Source: Salvelinus alpinus
Taxonomy: Eukaryota; Chordata; Actinopteri; Salmoniformes; Salmonidae
DNA: 64,000 nucleotides
Direction: 5' to 3'
Assembly (NCBI RefSeq): GCF_045679555.1
Contig: NC_092096.1
Span: 25,591,817 to 25,655,816 of the forward strand
Positions within the stretch are counted from its first letter, which is position 1. The number at the start of each line of letters is the position of its first letter. A program made the position numbers and the translations under genes. The notes beneath the pieces are model-generated. The model did no database searches. It was not told the origin of the DNA and worked only from the letters and a program-made list of their open reading frames with translations. Positions 1-15,234 of this stretch are shown here, one piece after another.

Positions 1-3121
<3,121 letters not shown>

Positions 3122-3361
3122 AATGTTTTCATCATATTTTCTTACAGCACACACACTGTGTCCTGGCAGTATTTATTAATCAGAGCCGCCCAGACAGAGA
3201 TGGATGTGTTCCATTTTGATATCGGTGCAGTTTTCTTAAGAGCAGAGCGACTGAGAAAAATAAGCATTTTCTTTCTAATGGATGTTGTCCACACAGTGTT
3301 GTGTGGAGACGTGTTGCTAAAGGAGAAGCCTTGCAGGTATCCGCGTTGAAAGGTTGTTGTG

Positions 3362-3558
<197 letters not shown>

Positions 3559-3836
3559 CCCAGGAATCTGTTCCTGTAGGGTTGAAGGTGCTGACAGACC
3601 ACTGCTAGGTTGCAGGGCTGGTGGAAGGTTTACCAATAAACAATACAACGTGGAATTGTGAACGTTCTGCAGGCTGTGTGCATTTTCATGTGAAGGAACA
3701 ATGCTGGAAACACTAGAATTGGTTGTTGTTGACCAGGCTTAGGTTATTTTCCTTTTTAATTCAGTCAACTGAGGAAGTGAATATTAATTCATGGATCATC
3801 ATAAAAACCAAATGGCTCATGAAGTTAAATGGAATT

Positions 3837-6800
3837 GACCCTTAACCTAGGATCTGACTAGATGGGGTACCGCCATGACCCTAACCCTGGGACCTGACTA
3901 GATGGAGAACCGCCACGACCTTTACCCGGGGACCTGACTAGATGGAGTACCACTACGACCCTTACTCTGGGATTTGACTAGATGGAGTACCACTACGACC
4001 CTTACTCTGGGATCTGACTAGATGGAGTACCACTACGACCCTTACTCTGGGATCTGACTAGATGGAGAACCGCCACGACCCTTACTCTGGGATTTGACTA
4101 GATGGAGTACCACTATGACCCTTACTCTGGGATCTGACTAGATGGAGAACCGCCACGACCTTTACCCTGGGACCTGACTAGATGGAGAACCGCCACGACC
4201 CTTACTCTGGGATTTGACTAGATGGAGTACCACTACGACCCTTACTCTGGGATTTGACTAGATGGAGTACCACTACGACCCTTACTCTGGGATTTGACTA
4301 GATGGAGTACCGCCACGACCCTTACTCTGGGATTTGACTAGATGGAGTACCACTACGACCCTTACTCTGGGATTTGACTAGATGGAGTACCACTACGACC
4401 CTTACTCTGGGATTTGACTAGATGGAGTACCACTATGACCCTTACTCTGGGATTTGACTAGATGGAGTACCACTACGACCCTTACTCTGGGATCTGACTA
4501 GATGGAGTACCACTATGACCCTTACTCTGGGATTTGACTAGATGAGTACTGCTGGGTACCTACTTGGGATGACCCTTACTCTGGGATTTGACTAGATGGG
4601 GTACCACTATGACCCTTACTCTGGGATCTGACTAGATGGAGTACCACTACGACCCTTACTCTGGGATTTGACTAGATGGGGTACCACTATGACCCTTACT
4701 CTGGGATTAGACTAGATGGGGTACCACTACGACCCTTACTCTGGGATCTGACTAGATGGGGTACCACTATGACCCTTATTCTGGGATTTGACTAGATGGA
4801 GTACCACTATGACCCTTACTCTGGGATTTGACTAGATGGGGTACCACTATGACCCTTACTCTGGGATTTGACTAGATGGAGTACCACTACGACCCTTACT
4901 CTGGGATCTGACTAGATGGGGTACCACTATGACCCTTACTCTGGGATTTGACTAGATGGAGTACCACTACGACCCTTACTCTGGGATTTGACTAGATGGG
5001 GTACCACTATGACCCTTACTCTGGGATTTGACTAGATGGGGTACCACTATGACCCTTACTCTGGGATTTGACTAGATGGGGTACCACTACGACCCTTACT
5101 CTGGGATTTGACTAGATGGGGTACCACTATGACCCTTACTCTGGGATTTGACTAGATGGAGTACCACTACGACCCTTACTCTGGGATCTGACTAGATGGG
5201 GTACCACTATGACCCTTACTCTGGGATTTGACTAGATGGAGTACCACTACGACCCTTACTCTGGGATCTGACTAGATGGGGTACCACTATGACCCTTACT
5301 CTGGGATTTGACTAGATGGAGTACCACTACGACCCTTACTCTGGGATCTGACTAGATGGGGTACCACTATGACCCTTACTCTGGGATTTGACTAGATGGA
5401 GTACCACTACGACCCTTACTCTGGGATCTGACTAGATGGAGTACCACTACGACCCTTACTCTGGGATCTGACTAGATGGAGTACCACTACGACCCTTACT
5501 CTGGGATCTGACTAGATGGAGAACCGCCACGACCTTTACCCTGGGATCTGACTAGATGGAGTACCACTACGACCCTTACTCTGGGATTTGACTAGATGGA
5601 GTACCACTACGACCCTTACTCTGGGATTTGACTAGATGGAGTACCACTACGACCCTTACTCTGGGATCTGACTAGATGGAGTACCACTATGACCCTTACT
5701 CTGGGATTTGACTAGATGGGGTACCACTACGACCCTTACTCTGGGATTTGACTAGATGGAGTACCACTATGACCCTTACTCTGGGATTTGACTAGATGGA
5801 GTACCACTACGACCCTTACTCTGGGATCTGACTAGATGGAGTACCACTACGACCCTTACTCTGGGATCTGACTAGATGGAGTACCACTATGACCCTTACT
5901 CTGGGATCTGACTAGATGGAGTACCACTACGACCCTTACTCTGGGATTAGACTAGATGGAGTACCACTATGACCCTTACTCTGGGATTTGACTAGATGGG
6001 GTACCACTATGACCCTTACTCTGGGATTTGACTAGATGGAGTACCACTATGACCCTTACTCTGGGATTTGACTAGATGGGGTACCACTACGACCCTTACT
6101 CTGGGATTTGACTAGATGGGGTACCACTACGACCCTTACTCTGGGATCTGACTAGATGGGGTACCACTACGACCCTTACTCTGGGATCTGACTAGATGGG
6201 GTACCACTATGACCCTTACTCTGGGATTTGACTAGATGGGGTACCACTACGACCCTTACTCTGGGATCTGACTAGATGGGGTACCACTATGACCCTTACT
6301 CTGGGATTTGACTAGATGGAGTACCACTACGACCCTTACTCTGGGATTTGACTAGATGGAGTACCACTACGACCCTTACTCTGGGATCTGACTAGATGGA
6401 GTACCACTACGACCCTTACTCTGGGATTTGACTAGATGGAGTACCACTATGACCTTTACCCTGGGACCTGACTAGATGGAGAACCGCCACGACCTTTACC
6501 CTGGGATCTGACTAGATGGAGTACCACTACGACCCTTACTCTGGGATTTGACTAGATGGAGTACCACTACGACCCTTACTCTGGGATCTGACTAGATGGA
6601 GTACCACTACGACCCTTACTCTGGGATTTGACTAGATGGAGTACCACTATGACCTTTACCCTGGGACCTGACTAGATGGAGAACCGCCACGACCTTTACC
6701 CTGGGACCTGACTAGATGGAGAACCGCCACGACCTTTACCCTGGGACCTGACTAGATGGAGAACCGCCACGACCTTTACCCTGGGATTTGACTAGATGGA

Positions 6801-9010
6801 GTACCACTACGACCCTTACTCTGGGATCTGACTAGATGGAGTACCACTACGACCCTTACTCTGGGATTTGACTAGATGGAGTACCACTACGACCCTTACT
6901 CTGGGATTTGACTAGATGGAGTACCACTACGACCCTTACTCTGGGATCTGACTAGATGGAGTACCACTATGACCCTTACTCTGGGATTTGACTAGATGGA
7001 GTACCACTATGACCCTTACTCTGGGATTTGACTAGATGGAGTACCACTATGACCCTTACTCTGGGATCTGACTAGATGGAGTACCACTATGACCCTTACT
7101 CTGGGATTTGACTAGATGGGGTACCACTATGACCCTTACTCTGGGATCTGACTAGATGGAGTACCACTACGACCCTTACTCTGGGATTTGACTAGATGGA
7201 GTACCACTACGACCCTTACTCTGGGATTTGACTAGATGGGGTACCACTATGACCCTTACTCTGGGATTTGACTAGATGGGGTACCACTACGACCCTTACT
7301 CTGGGATCTGACTAGATGGAGTACCACTACGACCCTTACTCTGGGATTTGACTAGATGGAGTACCACTACGACCCTTACTCTGGGATTTGACTAGATGGA
7401 GTACCACTACGACCCTTACTCTGGGATCTGACTAGATGGAGTACCACTATGACCCTTACTCTGGGATTTGACTAGATGGAGTACCACTATGACCCTTACT
7501 CTGGGATTTGACTAGATGGAGTACCACTATGACCCTTACTCTGGGATTTGACTAGATGGAGTACCACTATGACCCTTACCCTGGGATCTGACTAGATGGG
7601 GTACCACTATGACCCTTACTCTGGGATCTGACTAGATGGAGTACCACTACGACCCTTACTCTGGGATTTGACTAGATGGGGTACCACTACGACCCTTACT
7701 CTGGGATCTGACTAGATGGGGTACCACTACGACCCTTACTCTGGGATTTGACTAGATGGGGTACCACTACGACCCTTACTCTGGGATCTGACTAGATGGA
7801 GTACCACTATGACCCTTACTCTGGGATTAGACTAGATGGAGTACCACTACGACCCTTACTCTGGGATTTGACTAGATGGGGTACCACTACGACCCTTACT
7901 CTGGGATTTGACTAGATGGGGTACCACTACGACCCTTACTCTGGGATTTGACTAGATGGAGTACCACTATGACCCTTACTCTGGGATTTGACTAGATGGA
8001 GTACCACTATGACCCTTACTCTGGGATTTGACTAGATGGAGTACCACTACGACCCTTACTCTGGGATTAGACTAGATGGAGTACCACTATGACCCTTACT
8101 CTGGGATCTGACTAGATGGAGTACCACTATGACCCTTACTCTGGGATTTGACTAGATGGAGTACCACTATGACCCTTACTCTGGGATTTGACTAGATGGG
8201 GTACCACTATGACCCTTACTCTGGGATTTGACTAGATGGAGTACCACTATGACCCTTACTCTGGGATCTGACTAGATGGGGTACCACTACGACCCTTACT
8301 CTGGGATCTGACTAGATGGGGTACCACTATGACCCTTACTCTGGGATTTGACTAGATGGGGTACCACTACGACCCTTACTCTGGGATCTGACTAGATGGG
8401 GTACCACTATGACCCTTACTCTGGGATTTGACTAGATGGAGTACCACTACGACCCTTACTCTGGGATTTGACTAGATGGAGTACCACTACGACCCTTACT
8501 CTGGGATCTGACTAGATGGAGTACCACTACGACCCTTACTCTGGGATTTGACTAGATGGAGTACCACTATGACCTTTACCCTGGGACCTGACTAGATGGA
8601 GAACCGCCACGACCTTTACCCTGGGATCTGACTAGATGGAGTACCACTACGACCCTTACTCTGGGATCTGACTAGATGGAGTACCACTATGACCCTTACT
8701 CTGGGATTTGACTAGATGGAGTACCACTATGACCCTTACTCTGGGATCTGACTAGATGGAGTACCACTATGACCCTTACTCTGGGATTTGACTAGATGGA
8801 GTACCACTATGACCCTTACTCTGGGATTTGACTAGATGGAGTACCACTACGACCCTTACTCTGGGATCTGACTAGATGGAGTACCACTATGACCCTTACT
8901 CTGGGATTTGACTAGATGGAGTACCACTACGACCCTTACTCTGGGATCTGACTAGATGGAGTACCACTACGACCCTTACTCTGGGATCTGACTAGATGGA
9001 GTACCACGAC
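3837..9010. repeat. 40-bp minisatellite, about 128 units
   Basis: Tandem units of 40 bp start at 3861 and every 40 bp to 4541. One irregular 54-bp unit lies at 4541-4594. Strict 40-bp phasing then holds from 4595 to 8995. A unit reads roughly 'gatggagtaccactacgacc' followed by 'cttactctgggatttgacta'. Three variant classes recur: 'gatggagtaccactac', 'gatggggtaccactat' (which creates a GGTACC site) and 'gatggagaaccgccac...ctttaccctgggacc'. The variants are interspersed in local blocks, as expected from unequal exchange or conversion. The unit is not a multiple of three and no long frame exists. The last partial unit runs directly into the left arm of the MITE at 8989-9185. Confidence 0.99.
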
Positions 9011-9185
9011 CAGAAGTTACTTTTTCAAAGCATGTTAGGAGAATTCACGCAGCAGGTTAGGATGGTTAGCGTGGGAGGTTAGTAGACTTAGGTAAAAGTT
9101 AGGAAAAGGGTTAGGGTTAGCTAAAATGCTCTACTAACCTGCTACGGAAAGTAACTTCTGGTCAAAGCTGTACTCCCTCTAGTCA
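8989..9185. mobile_element. Palindromic MITE-like element at the minisatellite edge
   Basis: Two arms pair over about 36 bp. The left arm (8989-9024) begins 'tgactagatggagtac' and continues 'gaccagaagttacttt'. The right arm (9148-9185), read on the minus strand, begins 'tgactagagggagtac' and continues 'gaccagaagttacttt', with a 3-nt gap and three mismatches. A second inner inverted repeat is 'agcaggttag' (9051-9060) against 'ctaacctgct' (9134-9143). The centre is GTTAGG-rich. There is no coding capacity. The element class (TIR transposon derivative) is inferred from architecture only, and no clear target duplication was found. Confidence 0.75.
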
Positions 9186-9550
9186 CAACCCTTACCCTGT
9201 TTTTGGCTGTGAAATCTTGTTGAAAGTACACCATATTGCTTTTTCTGTGCACACTAGGGCCTTAGTGACTAGGCTAACTGTAAAAGCTCTTCATCGTGGA
9301 GCCCCATTCTAAATCTGTGAAGTCACACCACATTCAATTCTCACAGAATGCAGTCAACCCCTGATATTGTATATTGAGGGACAAAAGAGAGAAGACTTCC
9401 GCAGTCCTAGATATTCTGTATATTTATTTGACTTACTCAGGGTAGCTCCACAGTTTGTTGTTTTAGTATAAGCTTTCACAACAGTCCCAAGCCATTGCAT
9501 GTATGAATAGTCACTGATAGTTCATACCATGTCTTGTTAAGATCCAACTA
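9186..9550. other. Spacer without a recognised gene
   Basis: AT-rich sequence between the MITE and the Tc1 element. It starts with 'acaacccttaccctg', which resembles part of the 40-bp minisatellite unit. Nothing else is recognised. Confidence 0.5.
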
Positions 9551-9739
9551 CAGCTCCTTCAGAAAGTATTCACACCCCTTGACTTTTTCCACATTTTGTT
9601 GTTGCAAAGTGGGATTAAAATGGATTCAATTGTAATTTTTTGTCAATAATCTACACAATATACTCTGTCAGTGGACACTTTTTTAAAACATTTATAAAAA
9701 AATATGAAAAATATAATATATCTTGATGAGATAAGTATT

Positions 9740-10507
9740 CTACCCCCTGAGTCAATACATTTGGCAGCTATTACTTTCTGGGTAAGTCTCTAAAGGATTT
9801 CCACACCTGGATTGTGCTATATTTTTTCGAAATTCTTCAAGCTGTGTCAAATTGGTTGTTGATCATTGCTGGACAACCATTTTCAGGTCTTGCCATTCAC
9901 TGAACATTCACTGTCTTCTTGGTAAGCAACTCCAGTGTAGATTTGGCATTGTGTTTTAGGTTATTGTCCTGCTGAAAGGTAAATTCATTCATGGAGAGTG
10001 GTACTGAGTAATGTGTTGTATTGGATTTGCCCCAAATATAACACTTTGTATTCAGGACAAAAAGTGAATTGCTTTGCCACGTTTTTTATAGTATTACTTT
10101 AGTGCCATGTTGCAAACAGGATGCATGTTTTTGAAAATGTTACTTCTGTACAAGCTTCCTTCTTTTCACTCTGTCATTTAGGTTAGTTTTGTGGAGTAAC
10201 TACAGTGTTGTTGATACATCCTCAGTGTTCTCCTATCACAGCCATTAAACTCTGTCACTGTTTTAAAGTCACCATTGGCCTCATGGTGAAATCTCTGAGT
10301 GGTTTCCTTCCTGTCCATCAACTGAGTTAGGGCGCCTGTATATTTGTAGTGATTGGGTGTATTGATACAACCATCCAAAGTGTAATTAATAACTTCACCA
10401 TGCTCAAAGGGATATTCAATGTCTGCCTTTTTTTTTTTTACCCATTGACCCATAGGCATTAGAAAACCTCCCTGGTCTTGGTGGTTGAGTCTCTTTTTGA
10501 AATCCAC
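9740..10507 (-). pseudogene. Remnant Tc1-like transposase
   Basis: Minus-strand similarity to the C-terminal half of Tc1 transposases is visible at about 9780-10000 (a QQDNN motif and downstream lysine-rich segment). It is interrupted by stops and shifts. A 109-codon minus-strand frame at 10178-10507 lies within the same element. I recognise no transposase motif in it and treat it as element filler, possibly N-terminal transposase sequence out of register. A complete DDE triad is not present, so no active enzyme can be made. Confidence 0.6.
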
Positions 10508-10548
10508 TGCTTGACTGGGGAACCTTACAATTATCTGTATTTGTGGGG

Positions 10549-10777
10549 TCTTTTTTAAATTGAACCTTTATTCAAGTGAGTTAAGAGCACATTCTTATTT
10601 ACAATGACGGCCTACACCGGCCAAACCCGGACAACGCTGGGCCAATTGTGCACCGCCCTATGGCACTCCCAATCACAGCCGGTAGTGATACAGCCTGGAT
10701 TTGAAACAGGGTGTCTGTAGTGACGCCTCTAGCACTGAGATGCAGTGCCTTAGACCGCTGCGCCACTCGGGAGCCCC
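10549..10777 (-). mobile_element. tRNA-derived salmonid SINE
   Basis: Read on the minus strand it starts 'gggctcccgagtggcgcagc', continues 'ggtctaaggcactgcatctc', and holds a Pol III A-box-like 'tggcgcagcgg' and a B-box-like 'gtttcaaatcc'. It ends with a tail like 'cttgaataaaggttcaattt'. The head resembles a tRNA-Leu-type SINE (the SlmI-like family of salmonids; name assigned from memory of the family, not from a search). It interrupts the Tc1 element, so it is younger. Target duplications are not clear. Confidence 0.85.
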
Positions 10778-11126
10778 CAGAGATGAGGTAGTCCTTCAAA
10801 TATCACGTTAAGCATTGATATTGCACACAGAGTGAGTCCATGCAACTTTTTATCTGCCTTGTTAAGATTCTACTCCTGAACTTATTTAGGCTTGCCATAA
10901 CAAAGGGGTTGAATAGTTATTGACTCAAGACATTTCAGCATTTAATTTTAATTAACTTGCAAAAAAGCTCCAAAACATAATTCCACTTTGACATTATGGG
11001 GTATTGTGTTAAGGCCAGTGATAAACAAAATCTAAATGTCGTCAATTTTAAATACAGGCTATAGCAAAACGAAATGTGGAATGTGGAAAAAGTCAAGGGG
11101 TGTGAATACTTTCTGAAGGCACTGTA

Positions 11127-11563
<437 letters not shown>

Positions 11564-11940
11564 TTTTTTATATTTTTTTTATTTCACCTTTATTTAACCA
11601 GGTAGGCTAGTTGAGAACAAGTTCTCATTTGCAACTGCGACCTGGCCAAGATAAAGCATAGCAGTGTGAACAGACAACACAGAGTTACACATGGAGTAAA
11701 CAATAAACAAGTCAATAACATGGTAGAAAAAAAAGAGAATCTATATACAATGTGTGCAAAAGGCATGAGGTAGGCAATAAATCGAATAATTACAATTTAG
11801 CAGATTAACACTGGAGTGATAAATCATCAGATGATCATGTGCAAGAAGAGATACTGGTGTGCAAAAGAGCAGAAAAGTAAATAAATAAAAGCAGTATGGG
11901 GGGTGAGGTAGGTAAATTGGGTGGGTAGTTTACAGATGGA

Positions 11941-14900
11941 CTATGTACAGCTGCAGCGATCGGTTAGCTGCTCGGATAGCAGATTTTTAAAGTTGTTGAG
12001 GGAGATAAAAGTCTCCGACTTCAGAGATTTTTGCAATTCGTTCCAGTCGCAGGCAGCAGAGAACTGGAAGGAAAGGCGTCCAAATGAGGTTTTGGCTTTA
12101 GGGATGATCAGTGAGATACACCTGCTGGAGCGCGTGTTGCGGGTGGGTGTAGCCATCGTGACCAGTGAACTGAGATAAGGCGGCACTTTACCTAGCATAG
12201 CCTTGTAGATGACCTGGAGCCAGTGGGTCTGACGACGAACATGTAGCGAGGGCCAGCCGACTAGGGCATACAGGTCGCAGTGGTGGGTCGTATAAGGTGC
12301 TTTAGTAACAAAACGAATGGCACTGTGATAAACTGCATCCAGTTTGCTGAGTAGAGTATTGGAAGCTATTTTGTAGATGACATCGCCGAAGTCGAGGATC
12401 GGTAGGATAGTCAGTTTTACTAGGGTAAGTTTGGCGGCGTGAGTGAAGGAGCGTTTGTTGCGGAATAGAAAGCCGATTCTTGATTTGATTTTGGATTGGA
12501 GATGTTTGATATGAGTCTGGAAGGAGAGTTTGCAGTCTAGCCAGACACCTAGGTACTTATAGATGTCCACATATTCTAGGTCGGAACCGTCCAGGGTGGT
12601 GATGCTAGTCGGGCGTGCGGGTGCAGGCAGCGAACGGTTGAAAAGCATGCATTTGGTTTTACTAGCGTTTAAGAGCAGTTGGAGGCCACGGAAGGAGTGT
12701 TGTATGGCATTGAAGCTCGTTTGGAGGTTAGATAGCACAGTGTCCAAGGAAGGGCCGGAAGTATATAGAATGGTGTCGTCTGCGTAGAGGTGGATCAGGG
12801 AATCGCCCGCAGCAAGAGCAACATCATTGATGTATACAGAGAAAAGAGTCGGCCCGAGAATTGAACCCTGTGGTACCCCCATAGAGACTGCCAGAGGACC
12901 GGACAACATGCCCTCCGATTTGACACACTGAACTCTGTCTGCAAAGTAGTTGGTGAACCAGGCAAGGCAGTCATTAGAAAAACCGAGGCTACTGAGTCTG
13001 CCGATAAGAATATGGTGATTGACAGAGTCGAAAGCCTTGGCCAGGTCGATGAAGACGGCTGCACAGTAATGTCTTTTATCGATGGCGGTTATGATATCGT
13101 TTAGTACCTTGAGCGTGGCTGAGGTGCACCCGTGACCGGCTCGGAAACCGGATTGCACAGCGGAGAAGGTACGGTGGGATTCGAGATGGTCAGTGATCTG
13201 TTTGTTGACTTGGCTTTCGAAGACCTTAGATAGGCAGGGCAGGATGGATATAGGTCTGTAACAGTTTGGGTCCAGGGTGTCTCCCCCTTTGAAGAGGGGG
13301 ATGACCGCGGCAGCTTTCCAATCCTTGGGGATCTCAGATGATACGAAGGAGAGGTTGAACAGGCTGGTGATAGGGGGTGCGACAATGGCGGCGGACAGTT
13401 TCAGAAATAGGGGGTCCAGATTATCAAGCCCAGCTGATTTGTATGGGTCCAGGTTTTCCAGCTCTTTCAGAACATCTGCTATCTGGATTTGGGTAAAGGA
13501 GAAGCTGGGGAGGCTTGGGCGAGTAGCAGCGGGGGGGGCGGGGCTGTTGGCCAAGGTTGGAGTCGCCAGGAGGAAGGCATGGCCAGCCATTGAGAAATGC
13601 TTGTTGAAGTCTTCGATTATCACGGATTTATCGGTGGTGACCGTGTTACCTAGCCTCAGTGCAGTGGGCAGCTGGGAGGAGGTGCTCTTGTTCTCCAAGG
13701 ACTTTACAGTATCCCAGAACTTTTTGGAGTTAGAGCTACAGGATGCAAATTTCTGCTTGAAAAAGCTGGCCTTTGCTTTCCTGACTGACTGCGTGTATTG
13801 GTTCCTGACTTCCCTGAACAGTTGCATATCGCGGGGGCTCTTCGATGCTATTGCAGTTCGCCACAGGATGTTTTTGTGCTGGTCGAGGGCAGTCAGGTCT
13901 GGAGTGAACCAAGGGCTATATCTGTTCTTGGTTCTGCATTTTTTGAACGGAGCATGCTTGTCTAATATGGTGAGGAAGTAACATTTAAAGAATGACCAGG
14001 CATCCTCAACTGACGGGATGAGGTCAATATCCTTCCAGGGTACCCGGGCCAGGTCGATTAGAAAGGCCTGCTCGCAGAAGTGTTTTAGGGAGCGTTTGAC
14101 AGTGATGAGGGGTGGTCGTTTGACCGCGGACCCGTGGCGGATACAGGCAATGAGGCAGTGATCGCTGAGATCTTGATTGAAGACAGCAGAGGTGTATTTG
14201 GAGGGCAGGTTGGTCAGGATAATGTCTATTAGGGTGCCCATGTTTACGGATTTAGGGTTGTACCTGGTGGGTTCCTTGATGATTTGTGTGAGATTGAGGG
14301 CATCAAGCTTGGATTGTAGGACTGCCGGGGTGTTAAGCATATCCCAGTTTAGGTCACCTAACAGAACAAACTCTGAAGCTAGATGGGGAGCGATCAATTC
14401 ACAGATGGTGTCCAGGGCACAGCTGGGAGCTGAGGGGGGTCGGTAGCAGGCGGCAACAGTGAGAGACTTATTTCTGGAGAGATTAATTTTTAAAATTAGA
14501 AGTTCGAACTGTTTGGGCATAGACCTGGAAAGTATGACAGAACTTTGCAGGCTATCTCTGCAGTAGATTGCAACTCCTCCCCCTTTGGCAGTTCTATCTT
14601 GACGGAAAGTGTTATAGTTGGGTATGGAAATCTCAGAATTTTTGGTGGCCTTCCTAAGCCAGGATTCGGACACGGCAAGGACATCAGGGTTGGCAGAGTG
14701 TGCTAAAGCAGTGAGTAAGGCAAACTTAGGGAGGAGGCTTCTGATGTTGACATGCATGAGGCCAAGGCTTTTTCGATCACAGAAGTCAACAAATGAGGGT
14801 GACTGGGGACATGCAGGGCCTGGGTTTACCTCCACATCACCCGAGGAACAGAGGAGTAGTAGGATGAGGGTGCGGCTAAAGGCTATCAAAACTGGTCGCC

Positions 14901-15234
14901 TAGAGCGTTGGGGACAAAGAATAAAAGGAGCAGATTTATGGGCGTGGTAGAATAGATTCTGGGCATAATGTGCAGACAGGGGTATGGTGGGGCGCGGGTA
15001 CAGCGGAGGCAAGCCCAGGCACTGGGTGATGATAAGAGAGGTTGTATCTCTGGACATGCTGGTCTCAATGGGTGAGGTCACCGCATGTGTGGGGGGTGGG
15101 ACAAAGGAGGTATCAGAGGTACGGAGAGTGGAACTACAGGGTCCATTGCAAACCAAAACAATGATAATGATAACTAGCCTGAACAACAGTATGCAAGGCA
15201 TATTGATATTTGAGAGAGACATACAATAAGGCAT
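11941..15234 (-). CDS. LINE endonuclease-reverse transcriptase polyprotein with 2A-like motif
   Basis: 1097 codons without interruption. The product would nick target DNA and copy the LINE RNA by target-primed reverse transcription. Residues 12-30 form a hydrophobic segment (CILLFRLVIIIIVLVC), and a second one (about 115-129) leads into SSGDVEVNPGP. The last eight residues, D133-P140, match the 2A consensus DxExNPGP, where ribosomes skip between G139 and P140. An APE-type endonuclease follows (about 157-362): NIRSL, SESWL at 190-193, GGGVAIYC, LLGDLNWD and SDHCLI with D358/H359. RT occupies about 595-905: FIDLAKAFDSVNH, GVPQGSILGP, catalytic YADD at 817-820 (12775-12786) and KYLGVWLD. The C-terminal tail ends CSCT. 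The first ATG was taken as start; a start at the fifth codon (second Met) is also possible. All catalytic motifs I can read are intact, so this copy may encode a working enzyme. Confidence 0.93.
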   Translation of the reverse strand: MPYCMSLSNINMPCILLFRLVIIIIVLVCNGPCSSTLRTSDTSFVPPPTHAVTSPIETSMSRDTTSLIITQCLGLPPLYPRPTIPLSAHYAQNLFYHAHKSAPFILCPQRSRRPVLIAFSRTLILLLLCSSGDVEVNPGPACPQSPSFVDFCDRKSLGLMHVNIRSLLPKFALLTALAHSANPDVLAVSESWLRKATKNSEISIPNYNTFRQDRTAKGGGVAIYCRDSLQSSVILSRSMPKQFELLILKINLSRNKSLTVAACYRPPSAPSCALDTICELIAPHLASEFVLLGDLNWDMLNTPAVLQSKLDALNLTQIIKEPTRYNPKSVNMGTLIDIILTNLPSKYTSAVFNQDLSDHCLIACIRHGSAVKRPPLITVKRSLKHFCEQAFLIDLARVPWKDIDLIPSVEDAWSFFKCYFLTILDKHAPFKKCRTKNRYSPWFTPDLTALDQHKNILWRTAIASKSPRDMQLFREVRNQYTQSVRKAKASFFKQKFASCSSNSKKFWDTVKSLENKSTSSQLPTALRLGNTVTTDKSVIIEDFNKHFSMAGHAFLLATPTLANSPAPPAATRPSLPSFSFTQIQIADVLKELENLDPYKSAGLDNLDPLFLKLSAAIVAPPITSLFNLSFVSSEIPKDWKAAAVIPLFKGGDTLDPNCYRPISILPCLSKVFESQVNKQITDHLESHRTFSAVQSGFRAGHGCTSATLKVLNDIITAIDKRHYCAAVFIDLAKAFDSVNHHILIGRLSSLGFSNDCLAWFTNYFADRVQCVKSEGMLSGPLAVSMGVPQGSILGPTLFSVYINDVALAAGDSLIHLYADDTILYTSGPSLDTVLSNLQTSFNAIQHSFRGLQLLLNASKTKCMLFNRSLPAPARPTSITTLDGSDLEYVDIYKYLGVWLDCKLSFQTHIKHLQSKIKSRIGFLFRNKRSFTHAAKLTLVKLTILPILDFGDVIYKIASNTLLSKLDAVYHSAIRFVTKAPYTTHHCDLYALVGWPSLHVRRQTHWLQVIYKAMLGKVPPYLSSLVTMATPTRNTRSSRCISLIIPKAKTSFGRLSFQFSAACDWNELQKSLKSETFISLNNFKNLLSEQLTDRCSCT
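14815..14841 (-). other. 2A-like ribosome-skipping motif
   Basis: Encodes GDVEVNPGP (residues 132-140) of the copy 1 LINE protein, directly after a leucine-rich hydrophobic stretch. The consensus DxExNPGP is complete. 2A-like sequences are known at the N-termini of some APE-type non-LTR elements. Skipping here would release a small hydrophobic leader and an endonuclease-RT beginning with proline. Activity itself is inferred. Confidence 0.85.

Larger units (their letters stand above)
9551..11124 (-). mobile_element. Decayed Tc1/mariner element with nested SINE
   Basis: The ends are inverted: 'agaaagtattcacacccctt' near 9560 and 'aaggggtgtgaatactttct' at about 11095-11114. The element is bounded by TA dinucleotides (9549-9550 and 11125-11126), the Tc1/mariner target duplication. 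The transposase lies on the minus strand and is broken. Around 9957-9987 the minus strand still encodes FTFQQDNNLK, equivalent to the QHDNDPKH segment around the second catalytic aspartate. The interior carries stops and frameshifts, and a SINE interrupts it at about 10549-10777. The TIRs also differ: the right end has a duplicated 'gtggaa' stretch. This is an old, immobile copy. Confidence 0.85.

Noticed and set aside
9100..9122. Telomere-like GTTAGG repeats
   Set aside because: Only one or two imperfect TTAGGG words inside the MITE; not an interstitial telomere array.
10178..10507. 109-codon minus-strand frame as a gene
   Set aside because: Lies inside a decayed Tc1 element between its TIRs, with no recognised domain.
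10549..10777. Functional tRNA gene
   Set aside because: A- and B-box words are present but the full cloverleaf is absent, and the 3' part is the SINE body and tail.
13277..13981. Antisense 234-codon frame within LINE copy 1 (and its twin at 24105-24809)
   Set aside because: Shadow frame opposite the EN-RT coding strand, present in both copies only because the copies are nearly identical.
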